NCBI GenBank assembly: GCA_947499005.1
Contig: CANMML010000019.1
Location: 17,411 to 81,410 of the forward strand
Reading direction: 5' to 3'
DNA from: an uncultured Aquimarina sp.
GTDB lineage: Bacteria; Bacteroidota; Bacteroidia; Flavobacteriales; Flavobacteriaceae
Length of the DNA: 64,000 bases
Position numbers and translations under genes: made by a program. Below, piece after piece: positions 1-8,918 of this stretch. A model generated the notes under the pieces. It searched no databases. It saw only the letters and a program-made list of their open reading frames with translations, and was not told the origin of the DNA. How positions within the stretch are numbered: position 1 is the stretch's first letter; every line of letters starts with the position of its first letter.

Positions 1-543
1 GCCAAAATTAAAGCCGATGAAAGGAGTGTTGTAAAAACCATTGTAAAAGCCGCCATTCCAATAAGGGCCAAATCCTCCGTTAAATCCATAAAAATTTCTA
101 AAACCACGATTCCAAAAAGGATAATAATTGTTGAAACCCCATGCATTGCCTCCAATAATATTAATTGTAGTATTCGAGTCATCGTAAGAATCTTCCCAGC
201 CAGGGTTGCTGACTACGGCATTATTTTCATTAGTATCGCTGTAGTTTCCACTAGAATAATTTTCAATATCTGTAAATACTTCAGCCTCTTCTTGCTCGAC
301 AGCTCGCAGTTCTTCAAGTTTTTTAGAAAAATAATTGTTGCCAATACTCGCTTGAGCAGGGGCATTAGTTACTTGCTGTTGAGGTCTTGCCTGTGGTGCA
401 GGTTTAGATCCAGAGTCCGCGTAAATTCCATCATCATCATACGTCACAGCTTGGTAAGACCCACAAGCGGTTATGCAAAGTGATAGAAATGCGAAAAATA
501 AACCTTTATAAAACGTTGTAGTGATGTTTTCTAGGAATCGCAT
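1..543 (-). CDS. Partial lipoprotein, open at the window start (absent from the ORF track)
   Basis: Minus-strand reading from the ATG at 543 is open to base 1: MRFLENITTTFYKGLFFAFLSLCITACGSYQAVTYDDDGIYADSG...NRGFRNFYGFNGGFGPYWNGGFYNGF. Lipobox ITAC and Gly/Asn/Phe/Tyr-rich C-terminal part. Confidence 0.8.
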   Translation of the reverse strand, partial: MRFLENITTTFYKGLFFAFLSLCITACGSYQAVTYDDDGIYADSGSKPAPQARPQQQVTNAPAQASIGNNYFSKKLEELRAVEQEEAEVFTDIENYSSGNYSDTNENNAVVSNPGWEDSYDDSNTTINIIGGNAWGFNNYYPFWNRGFRNFYGFNGGFGPYWNGGFYNGFYNTPFIGFNFG

Positions 544-642
544 ATCTATAGTTTTTAATTGTTGAACATTTTAAATTTAGTTAGTTTTGCGCTAACCACA
601 AATTTAAAATATAAAGCACAATAGTTGTGCCAAAATAAGACT

Positions 643-2121
643 ATGGCTAAAGGATTAACAAAACGTAGTGAGGATTATTCGAAATGGTATAATGAATTGG
701 TAGTCAAAGCTGATTTAGCAGAGAATGCTGCCGTTCGTGGGTGTATGGTAATTAAGCCATATGGCTATGCTATTTGGGAAAAAATGCAAGCAGAGTTAGA
801 TAAGAAGTTTAAGGAAACAGGGCATCAAAATGCTTATTTCCCTCTTTTTGTTCCTAAAAGCTTGTTTGAAGCTGAAGAGAAAAATGCAGAAGGTTTTGCA
901 AAAGAATGTGCTGTAGTAACACACTATCGTTTAAAAGCCGATCCTGATAATGAAGGGAAGTTGATTGCTGACCCCGATGCTAAATTGGAAGAGGAACTAG
1001 TGGTGCGTCCTACTTCTGAAGCCATTATCTGGAATACTTATAAAGGTTGGATACAATCCTATAGAGATTTACCGATATTGGTTAATCAATGGGCTAATGT
1101 CGTTCGTTGGGAGATGCGTACTCGTTTATTTTTACGTACAGCCGAATTTTTATGGCAAGAAGGGCATACAGCTCATGCTACTAAAAAGGAAGCTTTAGCG
1201 GAAACGACTCAGATGAACCAGATTTATGCTGAATTTGTTCAGAATTTTATGGCGATTCCTGTAGTACAGGGACGTAAAACAGAATCAGAACGATTTGCTG
1301 GAGCCGATGATACATTCTGTATCGAAGCTTTAATGCAAGATGGGAAAGCATTACAGGCAGGAACTTCTCATTTCCTAGGACAGAATTTTGCTAAAGCTTT
1401 TGATGTAAAGTATACAACTAAAGAAGGAAAGCAAGAATATGTGTGGGCAACTTCTTGGGGGGTGTCAACACGTCTAATGGGAGCTTTAATCATGACACAT
1501 AGTGATGATCAAGGTTTAGTATTGCCGCCAAATTTAGCGCCAACACAAGTAGTTATTGTGCCTATATATAAAGGAGAAGAGCAGTTGGCTCAAATTTCCG
1601 AAGTAGCTAACGGAATTGTAGAAGAATTAAGAGCGCTAGGGATTTCTGTGAAGTTTGATGATAGAGACACTATGCGTCCAGGAGCAAAGTTTGCAGAATA
1701 TGAGTTGAAAGGAGTGCCGTTGCGAATTGCAATTGGTCCAAAAGATCTTGAAAAAGGTCAAGTTGAGTTGGCTCGTCGTGATAATTTGACAAAGACTGCT
1801 GTTGTAAGAGAAGGTATAGGAATGCATATCAAAGACTTGTTGAATGAAATTCAAGAGGCTTTATTCGATAAGGCATTAACTTATAGAAACGAGCACATCA
1901 CAGAAGTAAATTCTTTTGATGAGTTTAAAGAAGTGTTAGAAACTAAAGGAGGGTTTATTTCTGCTCATTGGGACGGAGCCATAGAGACAGAGGCTAAAAT
2001 AAAAGAGTTAACAAAGGCAACGATACGTTGTATTCCTTTCGAATTTAAGGAAGAAGAAGGAGTTTGTGTGTATTCTGGAGCTCCTTCAAAAACACGTGTA
2101 TTATTTGCAAAAGCATACTAA
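643..2121 (+). CDS. proS: Prolyl-tRNA synthetase
   Basis: Translation from ATG 643 ([46 protein letters not shown]..) with class II aaRS motifs ([28 protein letters not shown]). Listed ORF starts at TTG 625. Confidence 0.95.
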   Translation: MAKGLTKRSEDYSKWYNELVVKADLAENAAVRGCMVIKPYGYAIWEKMQAELDKKFKETGHQNAYFPLFVPKSLFEAEEKNAEGFAKECAVVTHYRLKADPDNEGKLIADPDAKLEEELVVRPTSEAIIWNTYKGWIQSYRDLPILVNQWANVVRWEMRTRLFLRTAEFLWQEGHTAHATKKEALAETTQMNQIYAEFVQNFMAIPVVQGRKTESERFAGADDTFCIEALMQDGKALQAGTSHFLGQNFAKAFDVKYTTKEGKQEYVWATSWGVSTRLMGALIMTHSDDQGLVLPPNLAPTQVVIVPIYKGEEQLAQISEVANGIVEELRALGISVKFDDRDTMRPGAKFAEYELKGVPLRIAIGPKDLEKGQVELARRDNLTKTAVVREGIGMHIKDLLNEIQEALFDKALTYRNEHITEVNSFDEFKEVLETKGGFISAHWDGAIETEAKIKELTKATIRCIPFEFKEEEGVCVYSGAPSKTRVLFAKAY

Positions 2122-2166
2122 GATATCAAAAGAAATTTTTTTTGAAAAAACTTTTGAATGCAGTGC

Positions 2167-2196
2167 TTGCGGAATAGAAAATTAGATGTATATTTG
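2167..2196 (+). promoter_or_regulatory. Bacteroidota-type promoter for tRNA-Glu
   Basis: TTG (2167-2169), 19 nt, TATATTTG (2189-2196), matching TAnnTTTG; ends 18 bp before the tRNA. Confidence 0.75.
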
Positions 2197-2214
2197 CATC
2201 CGCATTTACGGCAT

Positions 2215-2286
2215 GGCCCGTTCGTCTATCGGTTAGGACATCAGGTTTTCATCCTGGGAAGAGGGGTTCGATTCCCCTACGGGCTA
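2215..2286 (+). tRNA. tRNA-Glu (UUC)
   Basis: GGCCCGT...ACGGGCTA acceptor pairing, TTTTCATCC anticodon loop, GGTTCGATTCC T-arm. Confidence 0.95.
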
Positions 2287-2393
2287 CGATACTTAAACAA
2301 GAATTCAAAATGTAGAATTCAAGATTATACGGATACTCTAGTAGTGTTTAATTGTAAAATCTTAATTTAGCGTTTTCAATTCGTAATTTGTAT

Positions 2394-2465
2394 GGCCCGT
2401 TCGTCTATCGGTTAGGACATCAGGTTTTCATCCTGGGAAGAGGGGTTCGATTCCCCTACGGGCTA
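2394..2465 (+). tRNA. tRNA-Glu (UUC), identical second copy
   Basis: Identical 72-nt sequence to 2215-2286. Confidence 0.95.
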
Positions 2466-2496
2466 CATTTTTTGAAGAAATTAAAAAAATAATCAC

Positions 2497-2745
2497 ATGG
2501 CAAACCATAAGTCAGCTTTAAAGAGAATTAGAAGTAACGAAGCTAAGAGATTAAGAAATAGGTATCAACATAAATCTACACGTACTGCTATCAAGAAGTT
2601 GCGTGAAGCTGGTAAAGAAGAGGCAGAATCTTTATTACCAAATGTTATTGCTATGGTAGATAAGTTAGCTAAAAATAACATCATCCATAAAAATAAAGCG
2701 GCTAATACAAAGTCGAAATTAACGAAGTACGTTACTTCGTTATAA
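2497..2745 (+). CDS. rpsT: 30S ribosomal protein S20
   Basis: MANHKSALKRIRSNEAKRLRNRYQHKSTRTAIKKL... is S20 signature sequence. Confidence 0.97.
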   Translation: MANHKSALKRIRSNEAKRLRNRYQHKSTRTAIKKLREAGKEEAESLLPNVIAMVDKLAKNNIIHKNKAANTKSKLTKYVTSL

Positions 2746-2769
2746 TAGTTGATATCTTCAAAAATATTA

Positions 2770-2803
2770 CAACTCTCTTTTCTTTAAGGAAAGGGAGTTT
2801 TTG
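2770..2803 (+). terminator. Rho-independent terminator after rpsT
   Basis: aactctcttttctttaaggaaagggagttttt hairpin plus T-run. Confidence 0.6.
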
Positions 2804-3066
2804 TTTTATCTACCCGCTAAATCCTACACAATACAGGAGCCTTTAGGTAATTGGCACTACTCTACATAAACTTTATTATATTACATTTTCATCCTAATCA
2901 TATAATCGTCTAGGATCAAGGTGAAATATTGTGGAATATTAATAATATTTCCATTTCTGTCAATCCATAGACTATAGTGACATGGAGTGACGTATTTTAG
3001 TCCATTCTTCTTTATTTTACCCCATTGTCTGTATAGTTGCTAAAACGATTTCGTAAATCAGAAATA

Positions 3067-4338
3067 ATGAAAGTACGAGAAAAAGACATTTTATTAGGCT
3101 TGTCAATGCTGGCACTTGTAGCTTGTAGTAGCGATAGTGAAGAAGTAGTTAGAGCTAATGACGATGTTACTCCGGTTAATCAACCTAAAGAGGATGAACT
3201 CCCCGAAGAAGAGCTTCCTGTAGAAAACCCTTATGATGAAATTCTTTACGACGAAAGTTTACCCTATGATCAGATACCAGTACTGGCGACAATAGCGTCA
3301 GGAAAAACATGGGTGTTTCAGCCCGAACCATCTGACGATTTTAATTACACCTTTGAAGAAACAGATGGTCGAGTAGATTTTGGCCCCAATAATAAATGGT
3401 ATAATTTTTATCATGATTTGTGGGATGGCCCAGGGACAACGTATTGGAAGTATGATCACGTATCTGTAGATGGTAATGATTTAGTGATAAGATCGTCAAG
3501 AAGGGTTATAGGAAATGAATCGGAACCTAGATTTAATTTACCTCCTAAAATGAATCTTCCAGATCAAGGAGTTAGTACAGGTAGTATTACGGGAAATAAT
3601 AGAGTGCAATGGCCTGTTTTTGTAGAAGCTAAAGTAAGCGTTGCAGATATGTCATTAGCATCTGATGTGTGGTTATTAAGTGCCGATAATAAACAAGAAA
3701 TAGATATTATAGAGTGTTGGGGTGGAGACGAGAATGGAAACCAGTTGTTCTCTAACGTTATTCACTTAGCGCACCATTCTTTTGTGAGACCACCAGATTT
3801 TCAAGATTATCAGCCTAGAGATTTAGGGATTTTCTATAGACGAGATGGAGTCAGTAGTTGGGGAGAGTTTCATTATAATGGAGGAGATCGTAAATATACA
3901 CATGTTGGTGTTAATTGGATAAGTCCAATTCATTTAGAATATTATATTGATGGAAGAATAGTTAGGGCTCTGTATGATAAAGCTGTAGCTACAAAAAGAG
4001 GCAATGAGTGGACCTATGGATATCCAACGATGAGTAATGGAGTAGTCGTAGATACAGATTCCTCAACAGGATTTCAAGCCCTGGTAGAACATTCAACTTC
4101 TAGTTCATACTCTTTTGATAAGTTGAAAGCGGCAAGTGATGTTTCGGAAGTAAGTATTATAGACCCATATAATTATCAAGATGGAGGGGGAATGGGGACT
4201 GAAAAGGATATTATAATTAATGTGGAATCTCAAACATGGCAAGCTGCTGCTGGAAGAATACCAACAAATGCAGAACTAGAAGATCCTGAAAAAAATACAA
4301 TGAAAGTGGATTGGATTAGAGTCTTTAAGCCTATGTAA
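3067..4338 (+). CDS. GH16 family glycoside hydrolase lipoprotein (beta-agarase/porphyranase-like)
   Basis: Start ATG 3067 (track lists TTG 3037). Lipobox LVAC; catalytic motif EIDIIE (ExDxxE); GH16-like LEYYIDGRIV and terminal KVDWIRVFKPM. Confidence 0.85.
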   Translation: MKVREKDILLGLSMLALVACSSDSEEVVRANDDVTPVNQPKEDELPEEELPVENPYDEILYDESLPYDQIPVLATIASGKTWVFQPEPSDDFNYTFEETDGRVDFGPNNKWYNFYHDLWDGPGTTYWKYDHVSVDGNDLVIRSSRRVIGNESEPRFNLPPKMNLPDQGVSTGSITGNNRVQWPVFVEAKVSVADMSLASDVWLLSADNKQEIDIIECWGGDENGNQLFSNVIHLAHHSFVRPPDFQDYQPRDLGIFYRRDGVSSWGEFHYNGGDRKYTHVGVNWISPIHLEYYIDGRIVRALYDKAVATKRGNEWTYGYPTMSNGVVVDTDSSTGFQALVEHSTSSSYSFDKLKAASDVSEVSIIDPYNYQDGGGMGTEKDIIINVESQTWQAAAGRIPTNAELEDPEKNTMKVDWIRVFKPM

Positions 4339-4374
4339 AAAAAGTATAATTATTTTTAGGGTTGGTAAGTTTTA

Positions 4375-5148
4375 CTAACCCTTTTTTAATGCATTTACTT
4401 CATTCCCTAACCGTTGAATGGCTAATTGCAAATCATGAATGCTAGCACTTTCTTCAGGAGAATTGATGTCAAATGTTAGTTTACTCTTTACCTCCCATAT
4501 TTCTTGAATTTCGGTAGCGTCAATTTCAATTGGAGGATATAACGTATTTAATGAAATCAATGTTATAGAAGTTGGTTGTTGTTTGTTAATTTCTACCTTT
4601 TTTACCAGAACACTATCCTTTAGGACAATAACATGAATGTTATTATTTGAAAGATTTTGTATGTTATCAACTGCTTTACCAATAACCCATTCTTTGGGTT
4701 TAAAAGTAGGAAACATACTATCTCCTTGAATTTGGAACCCTCTAAAGCTAGCATTTTTAAACTCAGGCAAAGGAAAATTGAAAGCTGGTAATTCGTGATA
4801 CCAATGTGGTTCTTGAATATTAGAAGGGTATCCTGCTGAGGCTTTAACATCAACAAGCACCATATTTTCATTTTCATTAGTATCTACCGTTACTAATTTG
4901 GGACTAACATCAATATTTTGAGCGCTAATTGTTTTGATGGCACTCATGCCATAAATCCAAAGTGGATTTATTCCGAATACTTTTGTAAGTATAGCAACGG
5001 TATATCCCGTAATTTTTGTACGACCTCGTTCGATATCGGCAATATTGTTTTTAATTCCCAAGGTTTCAGCAAACTGTTTTTGAGTGAGATTATGCTGATC
5101 TCTAATGCTTTTGAGTCTTTTTGCCGCTAATGCTTCTAGGTTTTCCAT
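4375..5148 (-). CDS. XRE-family HTH repressor with S24/LexA-like C-terminal domain
   Basis: N-terminal HTH (RDQHNLTQKQFAETLGIKNNIADIERGRTKITGYT) and C-terminal GFQIQGDSMFPTFKPKEWVIGK (S24 G/DSM motif). Confidence 0.85.
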   Translation of the reverse strand: MENLEALAAKRLKSIRDQHNLTQKQFAETLGIKNNIADIERGRTKITGYTVAILTKVFGINPLWIYGMSAIKTISAQNIDVSPKLVTVDTNENENMVLVDVKASAGYPSNIQEPHWYHELPAFNFPLPEFKNASFRGFQIQGDSMFPTFKPKEWVIGKAVDNIQNLSNNNIHVIVLKDSVLVKKVEINKQQPTSITLISLNTLYPPIEIDATEIQEIWEVKSKLTFDINSPEESASIHDLQLAIQRLGNEVNALKKG

Positions 5149-5169
5149 GCTATAAAGGTATTGTATTTA

Positions 5170-5182
5170 TGGAATATTTCCA
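5170..5182. promoter_or_regulatory. Candidate operator 1 of the XRE/S24 repressor
   Basis: Inverted repeat TGGA-ATATT-TCCA in the divergent intergenic region, 22 bp upstream of the repressor start. Confidence 0.5.
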
Positions 5183-5200
5183 ATTTTATGGATTTTTGTA

Positions 5201-5230
5201 TTGTTTAATTGAATAAAATATCTACTTTTG
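5201..5230 (+). promoter_or_regulatory. Promoter of the divergent small gene
   Basis: TTG (5201-5203), 19 nt, TACTTTTG (5223-5230). Confidence 0.65.
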
Positions 5231-5244
5231 GAATAAATCCAAAA
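5226..5244. promoter_or_regulatory. Candidate operator 2 of the XRE/S24 repressor
   Basis: TTTTGGA-ATAAA-TCCAAAA inverted repeat with the same TGGA-N5-TCCA core as operator 1; overlaps the -7 box and predicted TSS. Confidence 0.55.
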
Positions 5245-5254
5245 ACATGGAATT

Positions 5255-5620
5255 ATGGTTAGTTTATTTAGAGGTGGTCAAAGGAGTTTTAAAACAACAC
5301 ATATGCTTTATCAATCTGTGACAGGTCTAACAGCTTTAGAAGAACTTATCGATAGGGAAGACATCAAAATGATGAATTTTAGTAAAGATGTTATTATAGG
5401 AAATTATAAATTTCAATATTTCTCTAAGGCTTATGGAGTAGGATTGCAAATCGATTCCCTTAATTCATATGAGGAAGATGTTTATAATATGGAAGGGATA
5501 AAACAGTTTAGTATCCCTAGTTTAAATATCAATGTCTTAAAAATTAGTGATTATCAATTATTAACTGATTTAGATGAAATCGCGAGGGTATTGAGAAGGA
5601 TCAAGGCTAGGGTGAATTAA
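5255..5620 (+). CDS. Hypothetical protein divergent from the XRE/S24 repressor
   Basis: 121-aa ORF with upstream promoter and operator; family not recognised. Confidence 0.6.
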   Translation: MVSLFRGGQRSFKTTHMLYQSVTGLTALEELIDREDIKMMNFSKDVIIGNYKFQYFSKAYGVGLQIDSLNSYEEDVYNMEGIKQFSIPSLNINVLKISDYQLLTDLDEIARVLRRIKARVN

Positions 5621-5735
5621 CCGTTCATAGATGTTTTATGGATTTCGTAGGATAAATACGGTTTTTTAGCAAATTGGAAATATGAGTAGTTTTTAATTTC
5701 ATAATTTTGAATTTGAACACTAACTCAAATAAATT

Positions 5736-6167
5736 ATGAAAAAGGTTGTAATTACATTATCTGCCGTATTAGCTTTAGGTCTTGTTTCATGTAGAGAAAC
5801 TGCCAAAAAAGCTGGTGATGCAGCTAATACTGCTGTAGAAGCAACAAAAGACGCTACGGGGAATGCAGCAGAAGCTACGAAGGATGCAGCAGGAAATGTT
5901 GTAGACGCTGCTAAGAACGCAACAAATAGCGCTGTAGAAGCAACAAAAGATGCTGCTGGTAATGTAGTAGAGGCAGGGAAAGATGCAGCTAACGCTGCAG
6001 GAGATGCGGTAAAGAATACTGCAGAAGGAGCATTAAAAGCAGGAAAAGATGCAGCTAATGCAGCTGGAGATGCTGTAAATGATGCTGCTAAAGAAGCAGA
6101 AGGGAAGGCTAGTGATTTACTAGGAGGTAAATCTCATCACTCTCACAAAGAAGCAGGTCAAAAATAA
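5736..6167 (+). CDS. Ala-rich repeat lipoprotein (LEA/apolipophorin-like 11-mer repeats)
   Basis: Lipobox GLVSC; repeats of the type AVEATKDAAGNVVEAGKDAANAAGDAV. Confidence 0.75.
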   Translation: MKKVVITLSAVLALGLVSCRETAKKAGDAANTAVEATKDATGNAAEATKDAAGNVVDAAKNATNSAVEATKDAAGNVVEAGKDAANAAGDAVKNTAEGALKAGKDAANAAGDAVNDAAKEAEGKASDLLGGKSHHSHKEAGQK

Positions 6168-6188
6168 GAACTCTTTTTTGTAAAAAAC

Positions 6189-6221
6189 AAAGGGCGTTGC
6201 TTTTAAAGCAACGCCCTTTTA
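6189..6221. terminator. Bidirectional terminator between convergent genes
   Basis: AAAGGGCGTTGC-TTTTAAA-GCAACGCCCTTT perfect stem. Confidence 0.85.
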
Positions 6222-6225
6222 TCTT

Positions 6226-6594
6226 TTATAAGTTTAAGCCTTTTAATAGTAAACTTGCAGAGGCAGGATTTGTAGCCAAGGGCACATCATACACATCACA
6301 CAAGCGCATTAACATAAAAATATCAGGTTCATGAGGGTGTTTTGCAAGTGGGTCTCTAAAGAAAAGTACCATGTCAATATTTCCTTCAGCTACCATTGCT
6401 GCAATTTGTGCATCACCTCCTAAAGGACCTGATTTTAATGCGTTAACTTCATAACCAGCACTTTTCGCCTTTTGGCCCGTCGTACCTGTAGATACTAATT
6501 TTATCCCTTTGTGAATTAATATCTCTTTATGAGTATTTAAAAACTGAACCATTTCAGCTTTTTTACCATCATGAGCTATAATTGCGATTTTCAT
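6226..6594 (-). CDS. mgsA: Methylglyoxal synthase
   Basis: MKIAIIAHDGKKAEMVQF...STGTTGQKA...LKSGPLGGDAQIAA...VLFFRDPLAKHPHEPDI. Confidence 0.95.
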   Translation of the reverse strand: MKIAIIAHDGKKAEMVQFLNTHKEILIHKGIKLVSTGTTGQKAKSAGYEVNALKSGPLGGDAQIAAMVAEGNIDMVLFFRDPLAKHPHEPDIFMLMRLCDVYDVPLATNPASASLLLKGLNL

Positions 6595-6629
6595 TTAAGT
6601 CTCTCTTTTTTCAAAAATAACTAAAAAAT

Positions 6630-6658
6630 GAAGGCGACCTTTTGTAAAGGCCGCCTTC
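6630..6658 (-). terminator. Terminator of the downstream GH16 gene
   Basis: GAAGGCGACCTT/AAGGCCGCCTTC stem just beyond the stop at 6682. Confidence 0.6.
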
Positions 6659-6681
6659 TATAAAATAATTTAAAGGATGGT

Positions 6682-8691
6682 TTATTTTTTGATAATTTTA
6701 AATGTTTCCGATCCTTCGACATTCAAGAAGTATACTCCAGAAGTCAATGATGATACATCAATATTATTATTGCTACCATCTATTTGACCTATTGCAATAC
6801 TGCTTCCATCAATACTATAAAGAGTATAAGATGTCGATGCATTAAGTCCTTCTACAAAAATGCTGTCCGTTGTAGGGTTTGGATAAACGTATACATTTCC
6901 TATGCTTGAAGCATCACTGATAGATTTAGAAGCACTAGCAGGAGTGAAATTAATTTTATCTAAATTCCACTGCCATTGATTCGACCCAGAAGCATTAATT
7001 CTTACCGTATGTGAACCAGCTGTTAAAGCTATAGTTCCTCCAGAGCGTCCTGTGTAATTGCTCCAAGAACCATTGTTAGGAATATTGGTAGTGTCTACTA
7101 AATTTCCGTCAACCAACATTTGAATTTGGGCATTGTCTGAAGGAGTAGTGATTAGGTAAGAAACATCATAGTTTCCTGTTGCAGCTACATTAATATTATA
7201 TAACATGAAATCCCCACTATTAACATAGTTAATAGCAGTTCCTGCAGCATTAGCACCCAATCCAGGTCCACCAGCAAAGCTATCATTAAATGTTCCATTA
7301 GTAGAAGTAAAGTCTTCTGCTTCAATAGTGAAAGCTTGAGCTGTAGCTCCTCCGCCTCCATTATTTGGCGGATTACCACCTACTTTTTCTAGTGTTATTT
7401 TATCTAAATTCCACTGCCATGTATTGCTACCAGATGCCGTAATTCTAATCGTTTGATTACCTGAACCAAGATTAATAGTGTTGCTAGCATCTAAGTTCCC
7501 GAAACTACTCCAAGAACCATTATTAGGGACATTAGTAGTAACGGTAGTTCCTCCATTAGACAATTGAATTTGCGCATTGCTAGATGGTGTAGAAATTTGA
7601 TATGAGATTTCATAAGTACCAGCACTAGGAATATTTACGTTGTATTCTGTAAAATCACCTGCGTTTACATAATTGATAATAGTACCAGCGTTGTTAACAC
7701 CTAATCCAGGTCCACCAGCAAAACCATCATTGAAAGTTCCGCCTGTATTGTTGAAGTTTTCAGCTTCAATAACTAACGTATCTCCAGACGAACCACCATT
7801 TCCAGGGTCAGATCCTCCTCCGCCTCCGCCAGAGCCATTTTCTAGTTTATAAGTATGTACCCAATCCACTTTCATTGTATTGATAGAATCATCAGTTAAA
7901 TGACTCTTTACAGCAACTCCACCTAAGAAGTTTTCATCATCTGTCCATAAATCCCAAATTAGATTTAAGTCTCTTGAAAAACGAATTTCAGGATAATTTT
8001 GACCTCCACGATCTTGTCCTACAGTTACACTTCCTGCTGCTTCACCATCTAAATAGAAAGTCATATTTTTCTCATCTTTCCACCAAACACCTACGGTATG
8101 GTATTCTTCATTCCAACGAACCCCTCTTTTAGGATTATTTGAAGACAAATTTCTATTATCAAAATTATCGGCATTCCTTACAGTAAATCCATTGGTTGCC
8201 TGAAAATATTGAGAGTTCATTTGCCAAGGGAAATTAGGTTGACAACCACAACTTGGTCTCGAGTTATTTTCGATAACATCAATCTCATCACGATTATTAA
8301 TATCTCCGTTGTTTAACCAAAAAGTATTGTATGCAGATAGGTGTGCAGTAATGATACTACATTCTGTATACATTGGGTAAGTAATTTGAGCTTTAGAATA
8401 AATTCTAGAACTTTGAAAGAATAAAGGGTCGGGACCAAGGGTTGCTTTAATCCATAGGTTACCATTCGATACCCCCGAATTTTCTGCAATCATTTTAGTA
8501 GGAGTACCAGGGTAGTCCCATAAAACTTTTTCCCATTTATTATCATCAAAACCATTATTGAATTCATCGGTCATTTCGGGTACTTCTACCCACACCTTTC
8601 CTTGGGGAGGTGTTGGTTGAGCATAAACGCTACAAACGATTGCAGAAAAGCCTGCAATAAGCGTAAAGAGTGTTGTTTTTTTTGTTTCCAT
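6682..8691 (-). CDS. Secreted GH16 beta-agarase/porphyranase-like enzyme with two CBM6 domains and T9SS sorting domain
   Basis: PGKVWVEVPEMTDEFNNGFDDNKWEKVLWDYPG (GH16 N-term), NNRDEIDVIENN (ExDxxE), two CBM6 units (VIEAENFNNTGGTFND..WQWNLDKITLEK), C-terminal NVYVYPNPTTD...SGVYFLNVEGSETFKIIKK. Confidence 0.9.
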   Translation of the reverse strand: METKKTTLFTLIAGFSAIVCSVYAQPTPPQGKVWVEVPEMTDEFNNGFDDNKWEKVLWDYPGTPTKMIAENSGVSNGNLWIKATLGPDPLFFQSSRIYSKAQITYPMYTECSIITAHLSAYNTFWLNNGDINNRDEIDVIENNSRPSCGCQPNFPWQMNSQYFQATNGFTVRNADNFDNRNLSSNNPKRGVRWNEEYHTVGVWWKDEKNMTFYLDGEAAGSVTVGQDRGGQNYPEIRFSRDLNLIWDLWTDDENFLGGVAVKSHLTDDSINTMKVDWVHTYKLENGSGGGGGGSDPGNGGSSGDTLVIEAENFNNTGGTFNDGFAGGPGLGVNNAGTIINYVNAGDFTEYNVNIPSAGTYEISYQISTPSSNAQIQLSNGGTTVTTNVPNNGSWSSFGNLDASNTINLGSGNQTIRITASGSNTWQWNLDKITLEKVGGNPPNNGGGGATAQAFTIEAEDFTSTNGTFNDSFAGGPGLGANAAGTAINYVNSGDFMLYNINVAATGNYDVSYLITTPSDNAQIQMLVDGNLVDTTNIPNNGSWSNYTGRSGGTIALTAGSHTVRINASGSNQWQWNLDKINFTPASASKSISDASSIGNVYVYPNPTTDSIFVEGLNASTSYTLYSIDGSSIAIGQIDGSNNNIDVSSLTSGVYFLNVEGSETFKIIKK

Positions 8692-8854
8692 AAAAGCAAA
8701 AAGAATTTAATTGTTATTTAATGTTGTGGGCTTAGCATAACATGTACGAAATAGGAAAACATCCTATTCGTCTTATGTAGGCTAGTATTGGTCTAGCTAA
8801 TATTTTATGCTAAACTTGAATCATTGGCTATCCGAGATAGCTATTAATAATAAA

Positions 8855-8895
8855 AGGATTGTGAACCCCAAAATTGAGGTTCACAATGCCTTTTT
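8855..8895 (-). terminator. Terminator of GH86 gene 1
   Basis: aaaaggattgtgaacc...ggttcacaatgcctttt stem. Confidence 0.65.
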
Positions 8896-8918
8896 ATATA
8901 AAAAAACTAAGGTTTCAT

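Noticed and set aside
292-483. 63-aa plus-strand ORF
   Set aside because: Antisense to the partial lipoprotein gene 1-543 (minus), which has a signal peptide, lipobox and fully open frame.
2158-2370. 70-aa ORF on the plus strand
   Set aside because: Runs through the first tRNA-Glu; spurious.
4375-5620. Prophage
   Set aside because: XRE/S24 repressor and divergent gene look phage-like, but no integrase, structural or lysis genes are nearby and the flanks are ordinary chromosomal genes.
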